64,000 bases of DNA from RHLJ01 sp963974345 (GCA_963974345.1 CAXBBW010000014.1:62001-126000); one strand, 5' to 3'. Numbered from the stretch's first letter, positions 16,260 through 25,704 are shown. Notes: generated from the letters alone by a model not told the origin. Translations and numbers: made by a program.

Positions 16260-17671
16260 TATTTAACCTCAACTAGAAAATTATTTTTAGCGAGCCATGG
16301 TTCTACTGCATCGTCAATAAATTTTACTTCCCAGCCCTTGGCTTCCAAAAGTGCTGATGCAAACGAAGCACGATTTCCTGATTTACAGTGAACTAATACT
16401 GGTTTATCTGTTGGAATCTCATTCATTCTGTCTAGTAATCTAGTATGTGAAATATTGATAGCTTCGGGATGATGACCAGCATCAAATTCGGATTTTTTAC
16501 GTGCATCAATCAATGTATAGCCACCCTCTTTCATCAATTGATCTGTTCTCTCAAAATCAATTTTTTCGGTAGAAACTACGTCTGCTTCGCTTAGTTCATC
16601 AGGCGTAGCAAACCCCTTAATATTATCAAGACCGATTCTGATTAAATCAACAACTGCTTCATCCACCTTATCTTCTTCGATAACTAAATAGATGTCTTGA
16701 TCTTCCTTAACATACGATCCAGCAATAGTATTAAACTGCTTGTTTAAAGTAGCCAACAGAGATCCTTTTAAGTGACCTTTCATAAACTCTGTTCGCTTAC
16801 GAGTGTCAATGATTACAGAGTTCTCATTCCCCGTTTCCTCAACAATATCGCTAATTCTCATTTTTGACGGCGAGGGGAAATCACCAAGTACTTTAGGACC
16901 TAGTTTGTTATCACGTTTCATGCGGGCAAAATATAAAGGTGGTTCGGGTTGACCATCCAAAATGAAATCCACAAAATTTTGCTCAGATACTGCTGAACGA
17001 ATGGAATTATTAAACTTCTGCTCGTACCCTACTGTTGATTTTGGAACTGCACCCAAAGCTTTGCCACAGGCACTTCCAGCTCCATGTCCCGGCCATAACT
17101 GAAGATATTCTGGCATAGTTTTAAACTTTTCCACAGATCTGTATAGTGTTTTCGCAGAACCTTCCATGGCACCTATTTGTCCAGCTGCGGTTTCTAATAA
17201 ATCGGGACGACCTACATCACCAACAAACACAAAATCACCTGAAAGAATACCCATTGGTTGATCTGTTGCCGCACCATCCGTAACCAAATAACTCACATGT
17301 TCGGGAGTATGACCTGGACTGTAAACGGTAGTAAATTTAATATTTCCAATATTGAACTCATCCCCATCTTTTATTAATTGATAGTTGTAATTACTGCCCA
17401 TCAACCATTCATACTTCCAATCTTTATCTCCTTCATCTGAAGCGTATACCTTCACTCCTTTCTCGGCAAACTCACGTAGACCAGAAAGATAATCGGCATG
17501 GATATGTGTCTCAGCAGCTGCAACAATTTTAAGGTTATGCTTCGATGCCAATTCTTCATACCGTTCGATATCTCGCATTGGATCAACGACAATAGCTTCG
17601 CCATTTTTTTGGCATCCAATCAAATACGCATATTGCGCTAGTTTCTCTTCAAAAATTTGTTCAAAAAACAT
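16259..17671 (-). CDS. CstB-like persulfide dioxygenase with two rhodanese domains
   Basis: A 470-residue protein with three parts. The metallo-beta-lactamase fold (about 1-240) has iron-ligand motifs THIHADYLSG, SPGHTPEHVSY, SGDFVFVGDVGRPDL and WPGHGAGSACGK. A first rhodanese domain (about 265-355) has VIIDTRKRTEFMKGH but LVIEEDK where the Cys loop should be, so it is inactive. A second rhodanese domain (about 370-470) has the active loop HCKSGNR. This architecture (dioxygenase, dead rhodanese, live rhodanese) is that of Staphylococcus aureus CstB, which turns persulfide into thiosulfate or sulfite. It probably acts on persulfides in the cytoplasm. No sulfide:quinone reductase gene is in the window. 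Confidence 0.88.
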   Translation of the reverse strand: MFFEQIFEEKLAQYAYLIGCQKNGEAIVVDPMRDIERYEELASKHNLKIVAAAETHIHADYLSGLREFAEKGVKVYASDEGDKDWKYEWLMGSNYNYQLIKDGDEFNIGNIKFTTVYSPGHTPEHVSYLVTDGAATDQPMGILSGDFVFVGDVGRPDLLETAAGQIGAMEGSAKTLYRSVEKFKTMPEYLQLWPGHGAGSACGKALGAVPKSTVGYEQKFNNSIRSAVSEQNFVDFILDGQPEPPLYFARMKRDNKLGPKVLGDFPSPSKMRISDIVEETGNENSVIIDTRKRTEFMKGHLKGSLLATLNKQFNTIAGSYVKEDQDIYLVIEEDKVDEAVVDLIRIGLDNIKGFATPDELSEADVVSTEKIDFERTDQLMKEGGYTLIDARKKSEFDAGHHPEAINISHTRLLDRMNEIPTDKPVLVHCKSGNRASFASALLEAKGWEVKFIDDAVEPWLAKNNFLVEVK

Positions 17672-17702
17672 TTTACTTCTCTTTTACTCTTACTGTTAAC
17701 AA

Positions 17703-18110
17703 TTAATGAGGCAATTTGCCTTGTACAATTCCATATGTTCCAGCACCAACAATGGCTGCAATTAAAGGAACAATAAATATCAGATATCCACTACCAATCA
17801 ATGCATAAAGTGGTCCTGGACATGCACCAACTAATGCCCATCCCAATCCAAATAAAGTCCCACCGATAATATACCGTTTGGTTAGCGTATTATCTTTAAG
17901 TTTGATGGATATGTCATGACCTGAAGTGTCCTTGATATTGAATTTTTTGATCAACATAGTTCCGATAAACCCTACGAAAATAGCGGAGCCAATAACTCCA
18001 TACATGTGAATAGAATCGAATAGAAACATTTCCTGGATTCTGAACCAGGATACTACTTCTGATTTAATCAGAATAAAACCAAATACTATACCTGCTATTA
18101 TAAATTTCAT
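17703..18110 (-). CDS. YeeE/YedE-family sulfur transport protein (DUF6691 type)
   Basis: A 135-residue membrane protein with four hydrophobic segments. The conserved GACPGPLYALIGSG carries the single Cys thought to pass sulfur in YeeE/YedE (TsuA-like) proteins. It is the second half of a split pair: the gene just upstream (18121-18684) encodes the other half, with 10 bases between. Such pairs accompany persulfide dioxygenases in many Bacteroidota and Proteobacteria. Transport of thiosulfate or another small sulfur species is inferred from the family. Confidence 0.85.
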   Translation of the reverse strand: MKFIIAGIVFGFILIKSEVVSWFRIQEMFLFDSIHMYGVIGSAIFVGFIGTMLIKKFNIKDTSGHDISIKLKDNTLTKRYIIGGTLFGLGWALVGACPGPLYALIGSGYLIFIVPLIAAIVGAGTYGIVQGKLPH

Positions 18111-18120
18111 GTCATTTACC

Positions 18121-18684
18121 TCAGTTTAAAAGATTTGGCAGGATGAGGTAAGTAGAAATAATCCCACCTACAAAAAATCCAATTACTGCGATTAATGAGG
18201 CTTTCTGTAAAGTCGCGAGTCCCGTTATTGCATGGCCAGAAGTACACCCGCCTGCATATCGGGTTCCGAACCCAATCAGAAATCCTCCAACAACAAGAAT
18301 TAAGAATCCTGGGATAGAAACAAGGTTTGCCCAATTGAAAACTTCGATGGGTACAAAACCACTAAAGTTCGTAATTCCCATTTCTTTTAATGAAATAATC
18401 GTATTTGAAGAAAGATCAATTACATATTCTTCAGGAATGAAGAAAGCTGCTAAGACTCCTCCAAATACAATGCCCAAAGAAAGCTGTAAATGCCACTTTC
18501 CTTGCTTCCACCAGTCATAATTGAAAAAAGGAAATTTTTTTGGAAGCACTGCAGCACATATATGTTGAAAGCTCGATGAAATTCCGAAAGTCTTATTCCC
18601 GATTATTAATATTAAAGGTACTGTTAATCCAATTAGTGGCCCAGCAATATACCAGGGCATAGGTTGTAGTAATAATTCGTACAT
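18121..18684 (-). CDS. YeeE/YedE-family sulfur transport protein
   Basis: A 187-residue membrane protein. GGCTSGHAITGLATL near residue 145 is the Cys signature of the family, preceded by LIGFGTRYAGG. It is the first gene of the minus-strand sulfur operon that continues with the second YeeE/YedE half, the CstB-like enzyme and TauE/SafE. The 50 bases before its ATG lead to the 28-bp palindrome at 18735-18762, which is the likely control site. Probable role: uptake or release of a sulfur compound at the inner membrane. Confidence 0.85.
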   Translation of the reverse strand: MYELLLQPMPWYIAGPLIGLTVPLILIIGNKTFGISSSFQHICAAVLPKKFPFFNYDWWKQGKWHLQLSLGIVFGGVLAAFFIPEEYVIDLSSNTIISLKEMGITNFSGFVPIEVFNWANLVSIPGFLILVVGGFLIGFGTRYAGGCTSGHAITGLATLQKASLIAVIGFFVGGIISTYLILPNLLN

Positions 18685-18734
18685 TTTTTATTTTGTTGAA
18701 GTTTTTTTGTTGAGTGAGTGTAAGAGTTTTTGTA

Positions 18735-18762
18735 AACTTGTTACAACATGTTATGACAAGTT
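18735..18762. promoter_or_regulatory. 28-bp palindrome between GntR gene and sulfur operon
   Basis: The sequence from AACTTGT to ACAAGTT is an imperfect dyad in which 24 of 28 positions are self-complementary, with AACATGTT at the centre. It lies 17 bases before the preferred gntR start (18780) and about 50 bases before the first YeeE/YedE start. This position fits an operator for the adjacent GntR-family protein, controlling itself and the divergent operon. The palindrome is seen; the binding protein is inferred. Confidence 0.6.
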
Positions 18763-18779
18763 ATTTTCAACTGTTAATT

Positions 18780-19568
18780 ATGATAGACAAAAGCATTCCA
18801 AGACACCAACAAATTGCGGATCATTTAAGATCTGATATCTTAAACAAAGAATTTACAGCTGGAGATAAACTTCCATCAGAAAAAAGACTTTGTGATTACT
18901 TTGATGTAAGCAGAATCACTGTCCGCGAGGCTTTAAAGGCTTTGGAAAACGAAGGTCTTATTTTTAAGAAACAAGGACTCGGAGCTTTTGTAAGTAAGGA
19001 TAATGACACTCAAAAACTTGTTCAGCTTACCGACTTCTCTGAAGACATGCGCAGAGCCGGATATGAAAGTTCCTCAAAACTGATACGTTTTAAAAAAGTA
19101 GAAGCAGTTACTGAAATAAATACCATTCTAGAGCTCCCTCCTTCTTCTCCATTAATTAGAATAGATCGTGTTCGTCTTGGAAACAACAAACCTGTAGCTT
19201 TTGATATCACTTGGTTGCCAGGTAGTTATGGGCAACTTTTATTGGATGAAGACTTAACCAATAAAACTATCTACGAAATTTTAGAGGATAGATATTCCAT
19301 TCCTATTTCAGCAGGCAAATATAAATTCACAGCTGTTTTAGCTGACGAGCATATTGCCAAACACTTAAAGTTAAAAGTAGGAAGTCCAATCTTTGAAATC
19401 GATCGATGTTCTCGAACCACAGGAGGTAAAAAAGTGTACTATCAAAAAAGGTATAACAATCCAGAGTATATCTCTTATGAAATTGAATTGTTTCGAAGCG
19501 ATGATTCTACAGACTCTTGTAAGAATGGTCTCCCATTAAAAGAGTTTATCCCAAAATTTAATCTTTAG
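18780..19568 (+). CDS. GntR-family transcriptional regulator with UTRA domain (HutC subfamily)
   Basis: With the ATG at 18780 the protein has 262 residues. The N-terminal winged helix (about 5-70) has GDKLPSEKRLCDYF, SRITVREALKALENEGLI and KQGLGAFV. The UTRA effector-binding domain follows, with PSSPLIRIDRVRLGNNKPV and KVYYQKRYNN near the end. An in-frame upstream ATG at 18714 would add 22 residues but would place the 28-bp palindrome inside the coding region, so I prefer 18780. It probably represses its own gene and the divergent sulfur operon. UTRA domains usually bind sugars or organic acids; the ligand here is unknown. Confidence 0.88.
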   Translation: MIDKSIPRHQQIADHLRSDILNKEFTAGDKLPSEKRLCDYFDVSRITVREALKALENEGLIFKKQGLGAFVSKDNDTQKLVQLTDFSEDMRRAGYESSSKLIRFKKVEAVTEINTILELPPSSPLIRIDRVRLGNNKPVAFDITWLPGSYGQLLLDEDLTNKTIYEILEDRYSIPISAGKYKFTAVLADEHIAKHLKLKVGSPIFEIDRCSRTTGGKKVYYQKRYNNPEYISYEIELFRSDDSTDSCKNGLPLKEFIPKFNL

Positions 19569-19634
19569 CACTTTTTCTAAAGTTCTAAAATTCACATATT
19601 CAACGAGTTAAATACAAAAACTAAATTTATTTTC

Positions 19635-21143
19635 ATGAGAGTATACACATCATTTTTAAGTGTTTTCTGCTTTTTAATATTGATGAACCTAGTTTCTCAA
19701 ATAGCGGTAGCACAAAATCTTGAAGAATTCGAAAAAAAGGTAACCGAATTTACCTTAGATAATGGTCTTCATTTTATCATTATTGAACGCCATGACGCAC
19801 CAGTAGCTAGCTTCTATACACAAGTAAATGTTGGTGGGATAGATGAACCTGTAGGAAATACCGGAATAGCTCATATTTTTGAACATCTTGCCTTCAAGGG
19901 AGATTATTATGTGGGGACAACTAACTGGGAAGAAGAGAAAAAAGTAATTGATAAGATGGATGAAGTGTATAAGGCGTGGTTATACGAGTCTTATGCTACA
20001 AATCCAGATACTTCTTTTATGGCTGAAAAATGGACAGAGTTCCAAGCTCTTCAAGAAGAGGCTAAAACCTACGTTAAGAATAATGAGTTTTCGGACATTG
20101 TACAACGAAATGGTGGTACAGGAATGAACGCAAGCACACGTTGGGATTTTACCGATTACTTTTATAGTCTTCCTTCAAATAAAGCAGAACTTTGGTTTAG
20201 TTTAGAAGCTGGGCGGTTTAAACAACCTACTTACCGAGAGTTTTATGTTGAAAAAGAAGTAGTTCGCGAAGAACGGCGAATGAGAACCGATTCAAATCCA
20301 ATTGGAAGATTGATTGAAGAGTTTTTAGCCACAGCTTATGCTGCGCACCCTTACGGAAGGCCCATTGTTGGTTGGAATTCTGATATAACGGCTTCAACTA
20401 TTGAAGATGCTCACGAATTTTATGAAGAATATTATGTTCCGTCTAATATAACTTTTGGCATTGCAGGTGATGTAGATCCCAAAAAAATGAAACAACTTGC
20501 CGAAGAATACTTTGGTGAAATGAGAGGGAAAGGTAAAGTTGCTCCTCCTGTTACCACTATTGAGCCGGAACAAAGAGGGGAACGTAGAGTGGTTATTGAA
20601 GGCAACTCTCAGCCTGTAATTGTAATGGGCTATCATACTGTATCTGCAACTCATCCCGATTACGAGCCGCTAATTTTACTTGGCAGAATTCTTAGTTCTG
20701 GAAGAACATCAATCTTATACAAAAAACTAGTTGTTGAAGATCAGTCTGTTCTTCAACTAGAAAATGCAGAAGGAATTCCTGGTACAAGATATCCAGGTTT
20801 ATTTCTGTCTTTATTCATTCCTAATGCAGGAGTTGATTTAGACAGCCTTGAGTATTCGATTTATAATGAATTTGACTCGGTGAAAGAAGGTTCTATAACA
20901 CAAGAGCAACTCGAAAGGGTTAAAACTAACCTAAGAGCAGGCATCATAAGATCGTTAGCAAACAATACTGGTTTAGCCTCTTACTTTGTAAATACACATG
21001 TTGAGCAAGGAACCTGGAAAGATGTTTTTAACCAGCTAGATAGATATGAAGCGGTTACACTTGATGACCTACAACGTGTAGCGAATACCTACCTGACAAA
21101 GAAAAACCGAACGGTAGGCCTAACAATTAAAACCGATTCTTAA
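19635..21143 (+). CDS. M16-family zinc metallopeptidase, catalytic subunit
   Basis: A 502-residue secreted protease with a signal peptide ending QIAVAQ near residue 27. The inverted zinc motif HIFEHLAFKG (HxxEH) is near residue 82, and the third ligand lies in EKEVVREERRM. Two M16 domains follow in the pitrilysin/processing-peptidase arrangement, with an insert of about 70 residues after the zinc motif (EEEKKVIDKMDEV to TRWDFTDY) that is common in the Bacteroidota group. Its partner is the inactive M16 protein encoded 29 bases downstream. Together they probably degrade peptides in the periplasm. Confidence 0.92.
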   Translation: MRVYTSFLSVFCFLILMNLVSQIAVAQNLEEFEKKVTEFTLDNGLHFIIIERHDAPVASFYTQVNVGGIDEPVGNTGIAHIFEHLAFKGDYYVGTTNWEEEKKVIDKMDEVYKAWLYESYATNPDTSFMAEKWTEFQALQEEAKTYVKNNEFSDIVQRNGGTGMNASTRWDFTDYFYSLPSNKAELWFSLEAGRFKQPTYREFYVEKEVVREERRMRTDSNPIGRLIEEFLATAYAAHPYGRPIVGWNSDITASTIEDAHEFYEEYYVPSNITFGIAGDVDPKKMKQLAEEYFGEMRGKGKVAPPVTTIEPEQRGERRVVIEGNSQPVIVMGYHTVSATHPDYEPLILLGRILSSGRTSILYKKLVVEDQSVLQLENAEGIPGTRYPGLFLSLFIPNAGVDLDSLEYSIYNEFDSVKEGSITQEQLERVKTNLRAGIIRSLANNTGLASYFVNTHVEQGTWKDVFNQLDRYEAVTLDDLQRVANTYLTKKNRTVGLTIKTDS

Positions 21144-21172
21144 TCACTTTTTAAAGTACAAGCGAGATTATT

Positions 21173-23236
21173 ATGAAACGCACTATTCTATTTTTATTTA
21201 TGATGCTGCTATCGGTTACTGCCATGGCACAAAAACGCTATGATGAAATCAAGTATCCTGAACTCAACAAATTTGAAAAAGCTAACGTTGAGGAGTTTTC
21301 ACTGGATAACGGTATTACTTTCTATTTGGTTGAGGACAAAGAACTACCTCTTATTCGTATAAATGCGACAGTTAAAACTGGGAGTTTACTTGAACCTTTT
21401 GATAAAGTTGGCTTAGCAGGGCTAACTGGACAGGTTATGAGAGAAGGTGGCTCAGCAAACTATCCAGGTGACGAATTAAATCTATTGTTAGAGAATAAAG
21501 CTGCATTTATGAGCACCTATATTGGATTAGGTTCTGGTGGTGCCAGCATGAATATATTGAAGGAAGATTTTGACGAGCTACTTCCTGTATTTGTGGATTT
21601 AATTCAAAACCCAGCTTTCCCAGAAGATAAAATCGAGCTAGCTAAAACTCAGGCTAAATCAAATATTTCCCGTAGAAATGATGATCAACAAAGTATTGCT
21701 GTACGGGAATTTCAAAAATTGATATACGGAGAAGATGTTGCATATACAACACAACGTGAATATGCCACAATCGATGCAATAACTAGAGAAGATATGGTTG
21801 AATTCCAAAAACAAGCATTTGTTGGAAACAATATGATGATTGGTGTGATTGGAGATTTCGATACCCGTGATATGAAACGTAAGCTAGAAGAAGCTTTTGG
21901 AAGTATAAAAGGAGGCTCAGAAACAAATCTTTTATATCCCGAAATCACTTATGATTATCCATCTACTGTAAACCTGGTAGATAAATCAGATGTAAATCAA
22001 AGTTTTGTGTTAGTTGGTCATGTTGGTGGTTTAAGAGAGAATCCTGATTATGCCGCACTCCAACTTTTAAACGAAGTTCTTAGTGGGGGTTTCTCAGGTA
22101 GACTGATTCAAAGTGTGCGTTCTGACCTAGGACTTGCATATGCTGTATTTGGTGAGTATTCAAGTAACATCAATTACCCAGGTTTCTTTTATGTAGGTGT
22201 TATGACCAAAAGCTCAACTACTGCCGAAGCAATTGATGCTATGTTGATTGAAGTTAAAAAACTTCAGCAAACCCCAGTTCCCTCAAAAGAGTTAACCGAT
22301 GCCAAAGATCGATTTCTTAATTCTCTTATTTTCAGATATGATAGCAAGAATAAAATCTTAAATGAACGTATTAGCAACGAGTATAATGGCTTGCCTCAAG
22401 ATTACTTTGATCAATATGTAGAAGAGCTTAGAAAAGTGACCTCAGCTGATATTCAACGAGTAGCGAAACAATATCTAAAACCTGAAAGTGTACAAATTCT
22501 GGTAGTAGGTAACGCCGCTGAAATCGGTGCCCAATTAAATAAATATGGAGAAGTGAATAACATTGATATTTCTATTCCTCTCCCAAAATCTAGTGAAGAA
22601 GAAATTGTAGGTGATGCAATTAAGGGAAAAGCTCTTCTCAAAAAAATGGCTACTGCGATTAATCCAGATTTAAAAGAAGTAACAAGTCTCACAGTAAAAT
22701 CTAATGTAACTCAAATTACTCCTATGGGAAATATGGATATTAAAAATTCATCTACCATCAATTATAATGAACTAAGCATGATCGCTGATCTAGAAACTCC
22801 ACAAGGTAATTTGACAATGGAACTGAAAAATGGTGGAGGTGTAATGAAGATGATGGGACAAGAACAACCTTTACCTCCGGCTATGACAACTCCTATGTTT
22901 AATGATATTAAATCTAATTACTTGAATATTGTTTCTAATTATGAAACAATAGAGGCTGAGTACCTTGGAGTAGAAGAGGTTAATGGAACTGAATATGAGG
23001 TATTAAAAATAGACGCTGAAAATCCAGTTACTTTTTTGGTTAATCCTGAAACAGGCCTCCCTTACTCATCCAAAAAATCACAACTTAATCCTCAAACTGG
23101 AACCTACGTAAATTCAGTAATTACTTATTCAGACTGGAAGAATGTTAATGGCTTGATGTATGCATTTTCTACTGAAACTGTAAATGATGGAGAAAAAGCT
23201 TCTGCCACTAAGTTTGAACAAGTTTCAATAAACTGA
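21173..23236 (+). CDS. M16-family peptidase-like protein, inactive partner with extra C-terminal domain
   Basis: A 687-residue secreted protein (signal peptide ending AMAQ). The M16 fold is clear (TFYLVEDKELPLIRINATVKTG at low similarity, later GLAYAVFGEYS and FQKLIYGEDVAYT), but the position of HxxEH reads LTGQVMREGG, so it cannot bind zinc there. Residues beyond about 455 form an added beta-rich domain (NVTQITPMGNMDIKN, FLVNPETGLPYSSK) resembling outer-membrane lipoprotein-sorting or DUF-type folds. It likely forms a heterodimer with the upstream catalytic M16 protein, as in other paired bacterial M16 peptidases. A terminator follows. Confidence 0.9.
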   Translation: MKRTILFLFMMLLSVTAMAQKRYDEIKYPELNKFEKANVEEFSLDNGITFYLVEDKELPLIRINATVKTGSLLEPFDKVGLAGLTGQVMREGGSANYPGDELNLLLENKAAFMSTYIGLGSGGASMNILKEDFDELLPVFVDLIQNPAFPEDKIELAKTQAKSNISRRNDDQQSIAVREFQKLIYGEDVAYTTQREYATIDAITREDMVEFQKQAFVGNNMMIGVIGDFDTRDMKRKLEEAFGSIKGGSETNLLYPEITYDYPSTVNLVDKSDVNQSFVLVGHVGGLRENPDYAALQLLNEVLSGGFSGRLIQSVRSDLGLAYAVFGEYSSNINYPGFFYVGVMTKSSTTAEAIDAMLIEVKKLQQTPVPSKELTDAKDRFLNSLIFRYDSKNKILNERISNEYNGLPQDYFDQYVEELRKVTSADIQRVAKQYLKPESVQILVVGNAAEIGAQLNKYGEVNNIDISIPLPKSSEEEIVGDAIKGKALLKKMATAINPDLKEVTSLTVKSNVTQITPMGNMDIKNSSTINYNELSMIADLETPQGNLTMELKNGGGVMKMMGQEQPLPPAMTTPMFNDIKSNYLNIVSNYETIEAEYLGVEEVNGTEYEVLKIDAENPVTFLVNPETGLPYSSKKSQLNPQTGTYVNSVITYSDWKNVNGLMYAFSTETVNDGEKASATKFEQVSIN

Positions 23237-23255
23237 GAAGTTATTAACTAGTTTT

Positions 23256-23290
23256 AAACCCTGATATAAATAATTATATCAAGGTTTTTT
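23256..23290 (+). terminator. rho-independent terminator after M16 operon
   Basis: The stem AAACC-C-TGATATAA pairs with TTATATCA-A-GGTTT around the loop ATAA, with one C-A mismatch, and leads into seven T residues. It lies 20 bases after the stop of the second M16 gene. Confidence 0.75.
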
Positions 23291-23345
23291 TAGCCTTTAA
23301 ATTCTCAAATTAGTATATAGCTAGAAATCTAAACCAATTTTTTAT

Positions 23346-23876
23346 ATGGGAATTTGGGAAGGCGAATACCCCAATAAATCAGAATATGCTCACTTTTACG
23401 CGAAGTATGTCGGGCTTATTGATAAAACGAATATTATACATATTCTGAATGAGCAAATGCATGAGGTATTTACTCTTATGAATTCAGTTTCTGGCGATAA
23501 AGCATACTTTAGTTATGCGCCAGGCAAATGGACTTTAAAGGAAGTCCTTGGACATATAATTGAAACCGAACGTGTTTTTTCGTATCGGGCAATGGCGATT
23601 AGTCGTGGTGATACAGCATCTTTACCAGGTATGGATCAAGATGAATACATGAAGAATAATAACTACAATAAACGCTCGCTTGCTAACCTTTCTAATGAAT
23701 ACCTTGCTGTTCGTGTAGCTACTATTCACTTGTTAAATAGTATGACCAAAGAAATGATTTCTAAAAAGGGAACGGCTAGTGAAACTGAAATTACAGTGCG
23801 GGCTCTTGCTTTTATTATTGCAGGTCACGATAAACACCACTTTGGCATGATCAAAGAAAAATACCTTAGCGATTAA
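23346..23876 (+). CDS. DinB-family protein
   Basis: A 176-residue four-helix protein of the DinB/YfiT metal-binding fold. YAPGKWTLKEVLGHIIETERVF is the typical first core segment; GHIIE carries the first His, and AGHDKHHFGMIKEKYL at the C-terminus carries the HxxxH pair, so the three-His metal site looks complete. Members are putative thiol-dependent transferases (bacillithiol or mycothiol linked); a specific reaction is not known. Its stop codon overlaps the stop of the convergent glycosyltransferase gene on TTAA. Confidence 0.85.
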   Translation: MGIWEGEYPNKSEYAHFYAKYVGLIDKTNIIHILNEQMHEVFTLMNSVSGDKAYFSYAPGKWTLKEVLGHIIETERVFSYRAMAISRGDTASLPGMDQDEYMKNNNYNKRSLANLSNEYLAVRVATIHLLNSMTKEMISKKGTASETEITVRALAFIIAGHDKHHFGMIKEKYLSD

Positions 23877-24892
23877 GCACTCTTTCGTTTATAGGTTGGA
23901 GATACCTCGCTACCTATTTTTAGTATTTTTTGTACAAGCATTTCTACATCACAAACTTCGTTCAATTCCATTCTCTTCCCTTTGTTAACCCAGTTTCTAA
24001 GTATATCAGGAAAATCATCTTCTATTTGCAAAACCACTTCACCACCAAGCTTAGTTATTGCTTCAGCGTTACAAAGTTGTTCGTATTGATTCTTAATTGG
24101 AATCACTAAAATCTTCTTTTTCAAATACATGGCTTCAGAAGGTCCTTCAAACCCAGCTGAAGAAATTAACCCTAATGAGTTTTCTAAACTATCTAGAAAA
24201 CTAGTTTTACCAACTGGAAATACTCTAACATTCACATCTGTAATTAATGCATTGCAACTTGGTGAAAAAAGGTGCCATTCAACTTCAGGGACAAGTTTAA
24301 ATTTCTCTACTAGTACTTCATGAGAAAATGCTGGTAAATAGACCGTTATATGATTCCCCTTTTTGGGACTTAGATTAATTACTTCTTCTCTTAAAATTGG
24401 AGGCTCAATAAAATGATCATACCTTTTATAATGAGTTCCTAAATAATGGTCACATGGAGCAAAATTCTTAATAATATACTCGGCAAAGTTAGACCTTATT
24501 TCAGGGCGAGGTGTTTTTTCTGAAAAAAAAGAAGCTTGATGGCTCAATCCAATACATGGTATTCCATATAATCTAGATGCCCAAGCAGAAATGGGTTCAA
24601 AATCTGTTATAGTAAAATCATAGGTTTCATTTTGAATAGACTTGATATCTTTAATAAGTCGTACTGGATTTAAATTTAATGCTGTGTCAACTAGATCAAC
24701 GCTTCCCTTACTATCGTAGGTAAGACTTATTCCTCTTTTTTTAAATTTAACTTCTCCATCAAGATCAATATTAAAATTATAGCCACTCAAAAGCACATCT
24801 ACTTCTACATGTTTCCTTAGAATAGGAATTAGAGCCTTTGCTCTATTAATGTGCCCATGCCCGGTTCCTTGTACTCCGTATAGAATTTTCAT
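23873..24892 (-). CDS. MJ1255-type glycosyltransferase
   Basis: A 339-residue GT-B protein. The N-terminal loop GVQGTGHGHINRAKAL and the C-terminal SSAGFEGPSEAMYLKKKILVI are signatures of the MJ1255/VC2487 family related to MurG-like glycosyltransferases. Its substrate is unknown. Its ATG overlaps the stop of the upstream metallophosphoesterase gene (ATGA), so the two are translationally coupled. Pairing with an LpxH-like phosphoesterase suggests a role in envelope glycolipid or polysaccharide metabolism, which is inference. Confidence 0.8.
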   Translation of the reverse strand: MKILYGVQGTGHGHINRAKALIPILRKHVEVDVLLSGYNFNIDLDGEVKFKKRGISLTYDSKGSVDLVDTALNLNPVRLIKDIKSIQNETYDFTITDFEPISAWASRLYGIPCIGLSHQASFFSEKTPRPEIRSNFAEYIIKNFAPCDHYLGTHYKRYDHFIEPPILREEVINLSPKKGNHITVYLPAFSHEVLVEKFKLVPEVEWHLFSPSCNALITDVNVRVFPVGKTSFLDSLENSLGLISSAGFEGPSEAMYLKKKILVIPIKNQYEQLCNAEAITKLGGEVVLQIEDDFPDILRNWVNKGKRMELNEVCDVEMLVQKILKIGSEVSPTYKRKSA

Positions 24893-25704
24893 CCGATCAT
24901 CACCTTTCCTTGTTTAGTATGATGTTGCATTAATTGAGTAACCCTTGGGGTTTCTTTGAGAACAACATCATTTTCATAGCGGTATAAATCCCATTCCACT
25001 CCATTATATTCTAAAGCCGTTAGGTTTTCGACCCAATCCCCAGAATTCAGGTAAATAACAGATCCCTTTTCATTTTCATATCCACGAATTTTTGGTTGAT
25101 GAATATGTCCACAAACCACGTAGTCATGCCCTTCATCAATGGCTAGTTCCATGGCAGTAACTTCAAAATCATCTATAAAGTTAACTGCTGTTTTAACTCC
25201 ATCTTTAATCTTTTTAGATAAAGACATTTTACCATAGCCCAACCGAGTTGTAAGAACATTTACCCATCTATTAATTAAAATAAGCAACTCATAACCATGA
25301 CCTCCAAGCTTAGCAAGCCATTTCGAATACCTCATGGTAACATCAAAAATATCACCATGAAAAAACCATACCTTTTCGCCATTAAGCTCTAATACCAGTT
25401 TATCTCTAATAAAAAGTGGACCAAGCTGAAGGCTTGAAATTTTACGAAGAGTTTCATCATGATTTCCGGTGAGATAGTAAATATCTACCCCATTTGTCAT
25501 CATAGTGATGAGTGTTCTTATAACATGCATGTGAGCATCTGGCCAATAATATTTTTTGAATTGCCACATATCGATGAAGTCTCCATTCAGAATAATCCTT
25601 TTGGGGTCGATAGAATTGAGATATTGAACCAACTCAACTGCATGGCAACCAACGGTTCCCAAATGGACATCTGAGATAACGACCGTATCAAGGGATCTTT
25701 TCAT
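24889..25704 (-). CDS. UDP-2,3-diacylglucosamine diphosphatase-like metallophosphoesterase
   Basis: A 271-residue calcineurin-like phosphoesterase. The metal-binding motifs are in order: VISDVHLGT, LNGDFIDMW, TGNHDE, FFHGDIFD and CGHIHQPKI. The layout resembles the LpxH/YbbF-like group that acts on lipid A precursors, but the length and the C-terminal helices place it in the broader UDP-2,3-diacylglucosamine hydrolase-like family, so true LpxH activity is uncertain. It is first in a two-gene operon with a glycosyltransferase. A perfect 10-bp hairpin ends one base before its start codon. Confidence 0.85.
   Translation of the reverse strand: MKRSLDTVVISDVHLGTVGCHAVELVQYLNSIDPKRIILNGDFIDMWQFKKYYWPDAHMHVIRTLITMMTNGVDIYYLTGNHDETLRKISSLQLGPLFIRDKLVLELNGEKVWFFHGDIFDVTMRYSKWLAKLGGHGYELLILINRWVNVLTTRLGYGKMSLSKKIKDGVKTAVNFIDDFEVTAMELAIDEGHDYVVCGHIHQPKIRGYENEKGSVIYLNSGDWVENLTALEYNGVEWDLYRYENDVVLKETPRVTQLMQHHTKQGKVMIG

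Noticed and set aside
18714..18779. Upstream ATG as start of the GntR regulator
   Set aside because: It would place the 28-bp palindrome inside the coding region and add 22 residues before the family's usual N-terminus.
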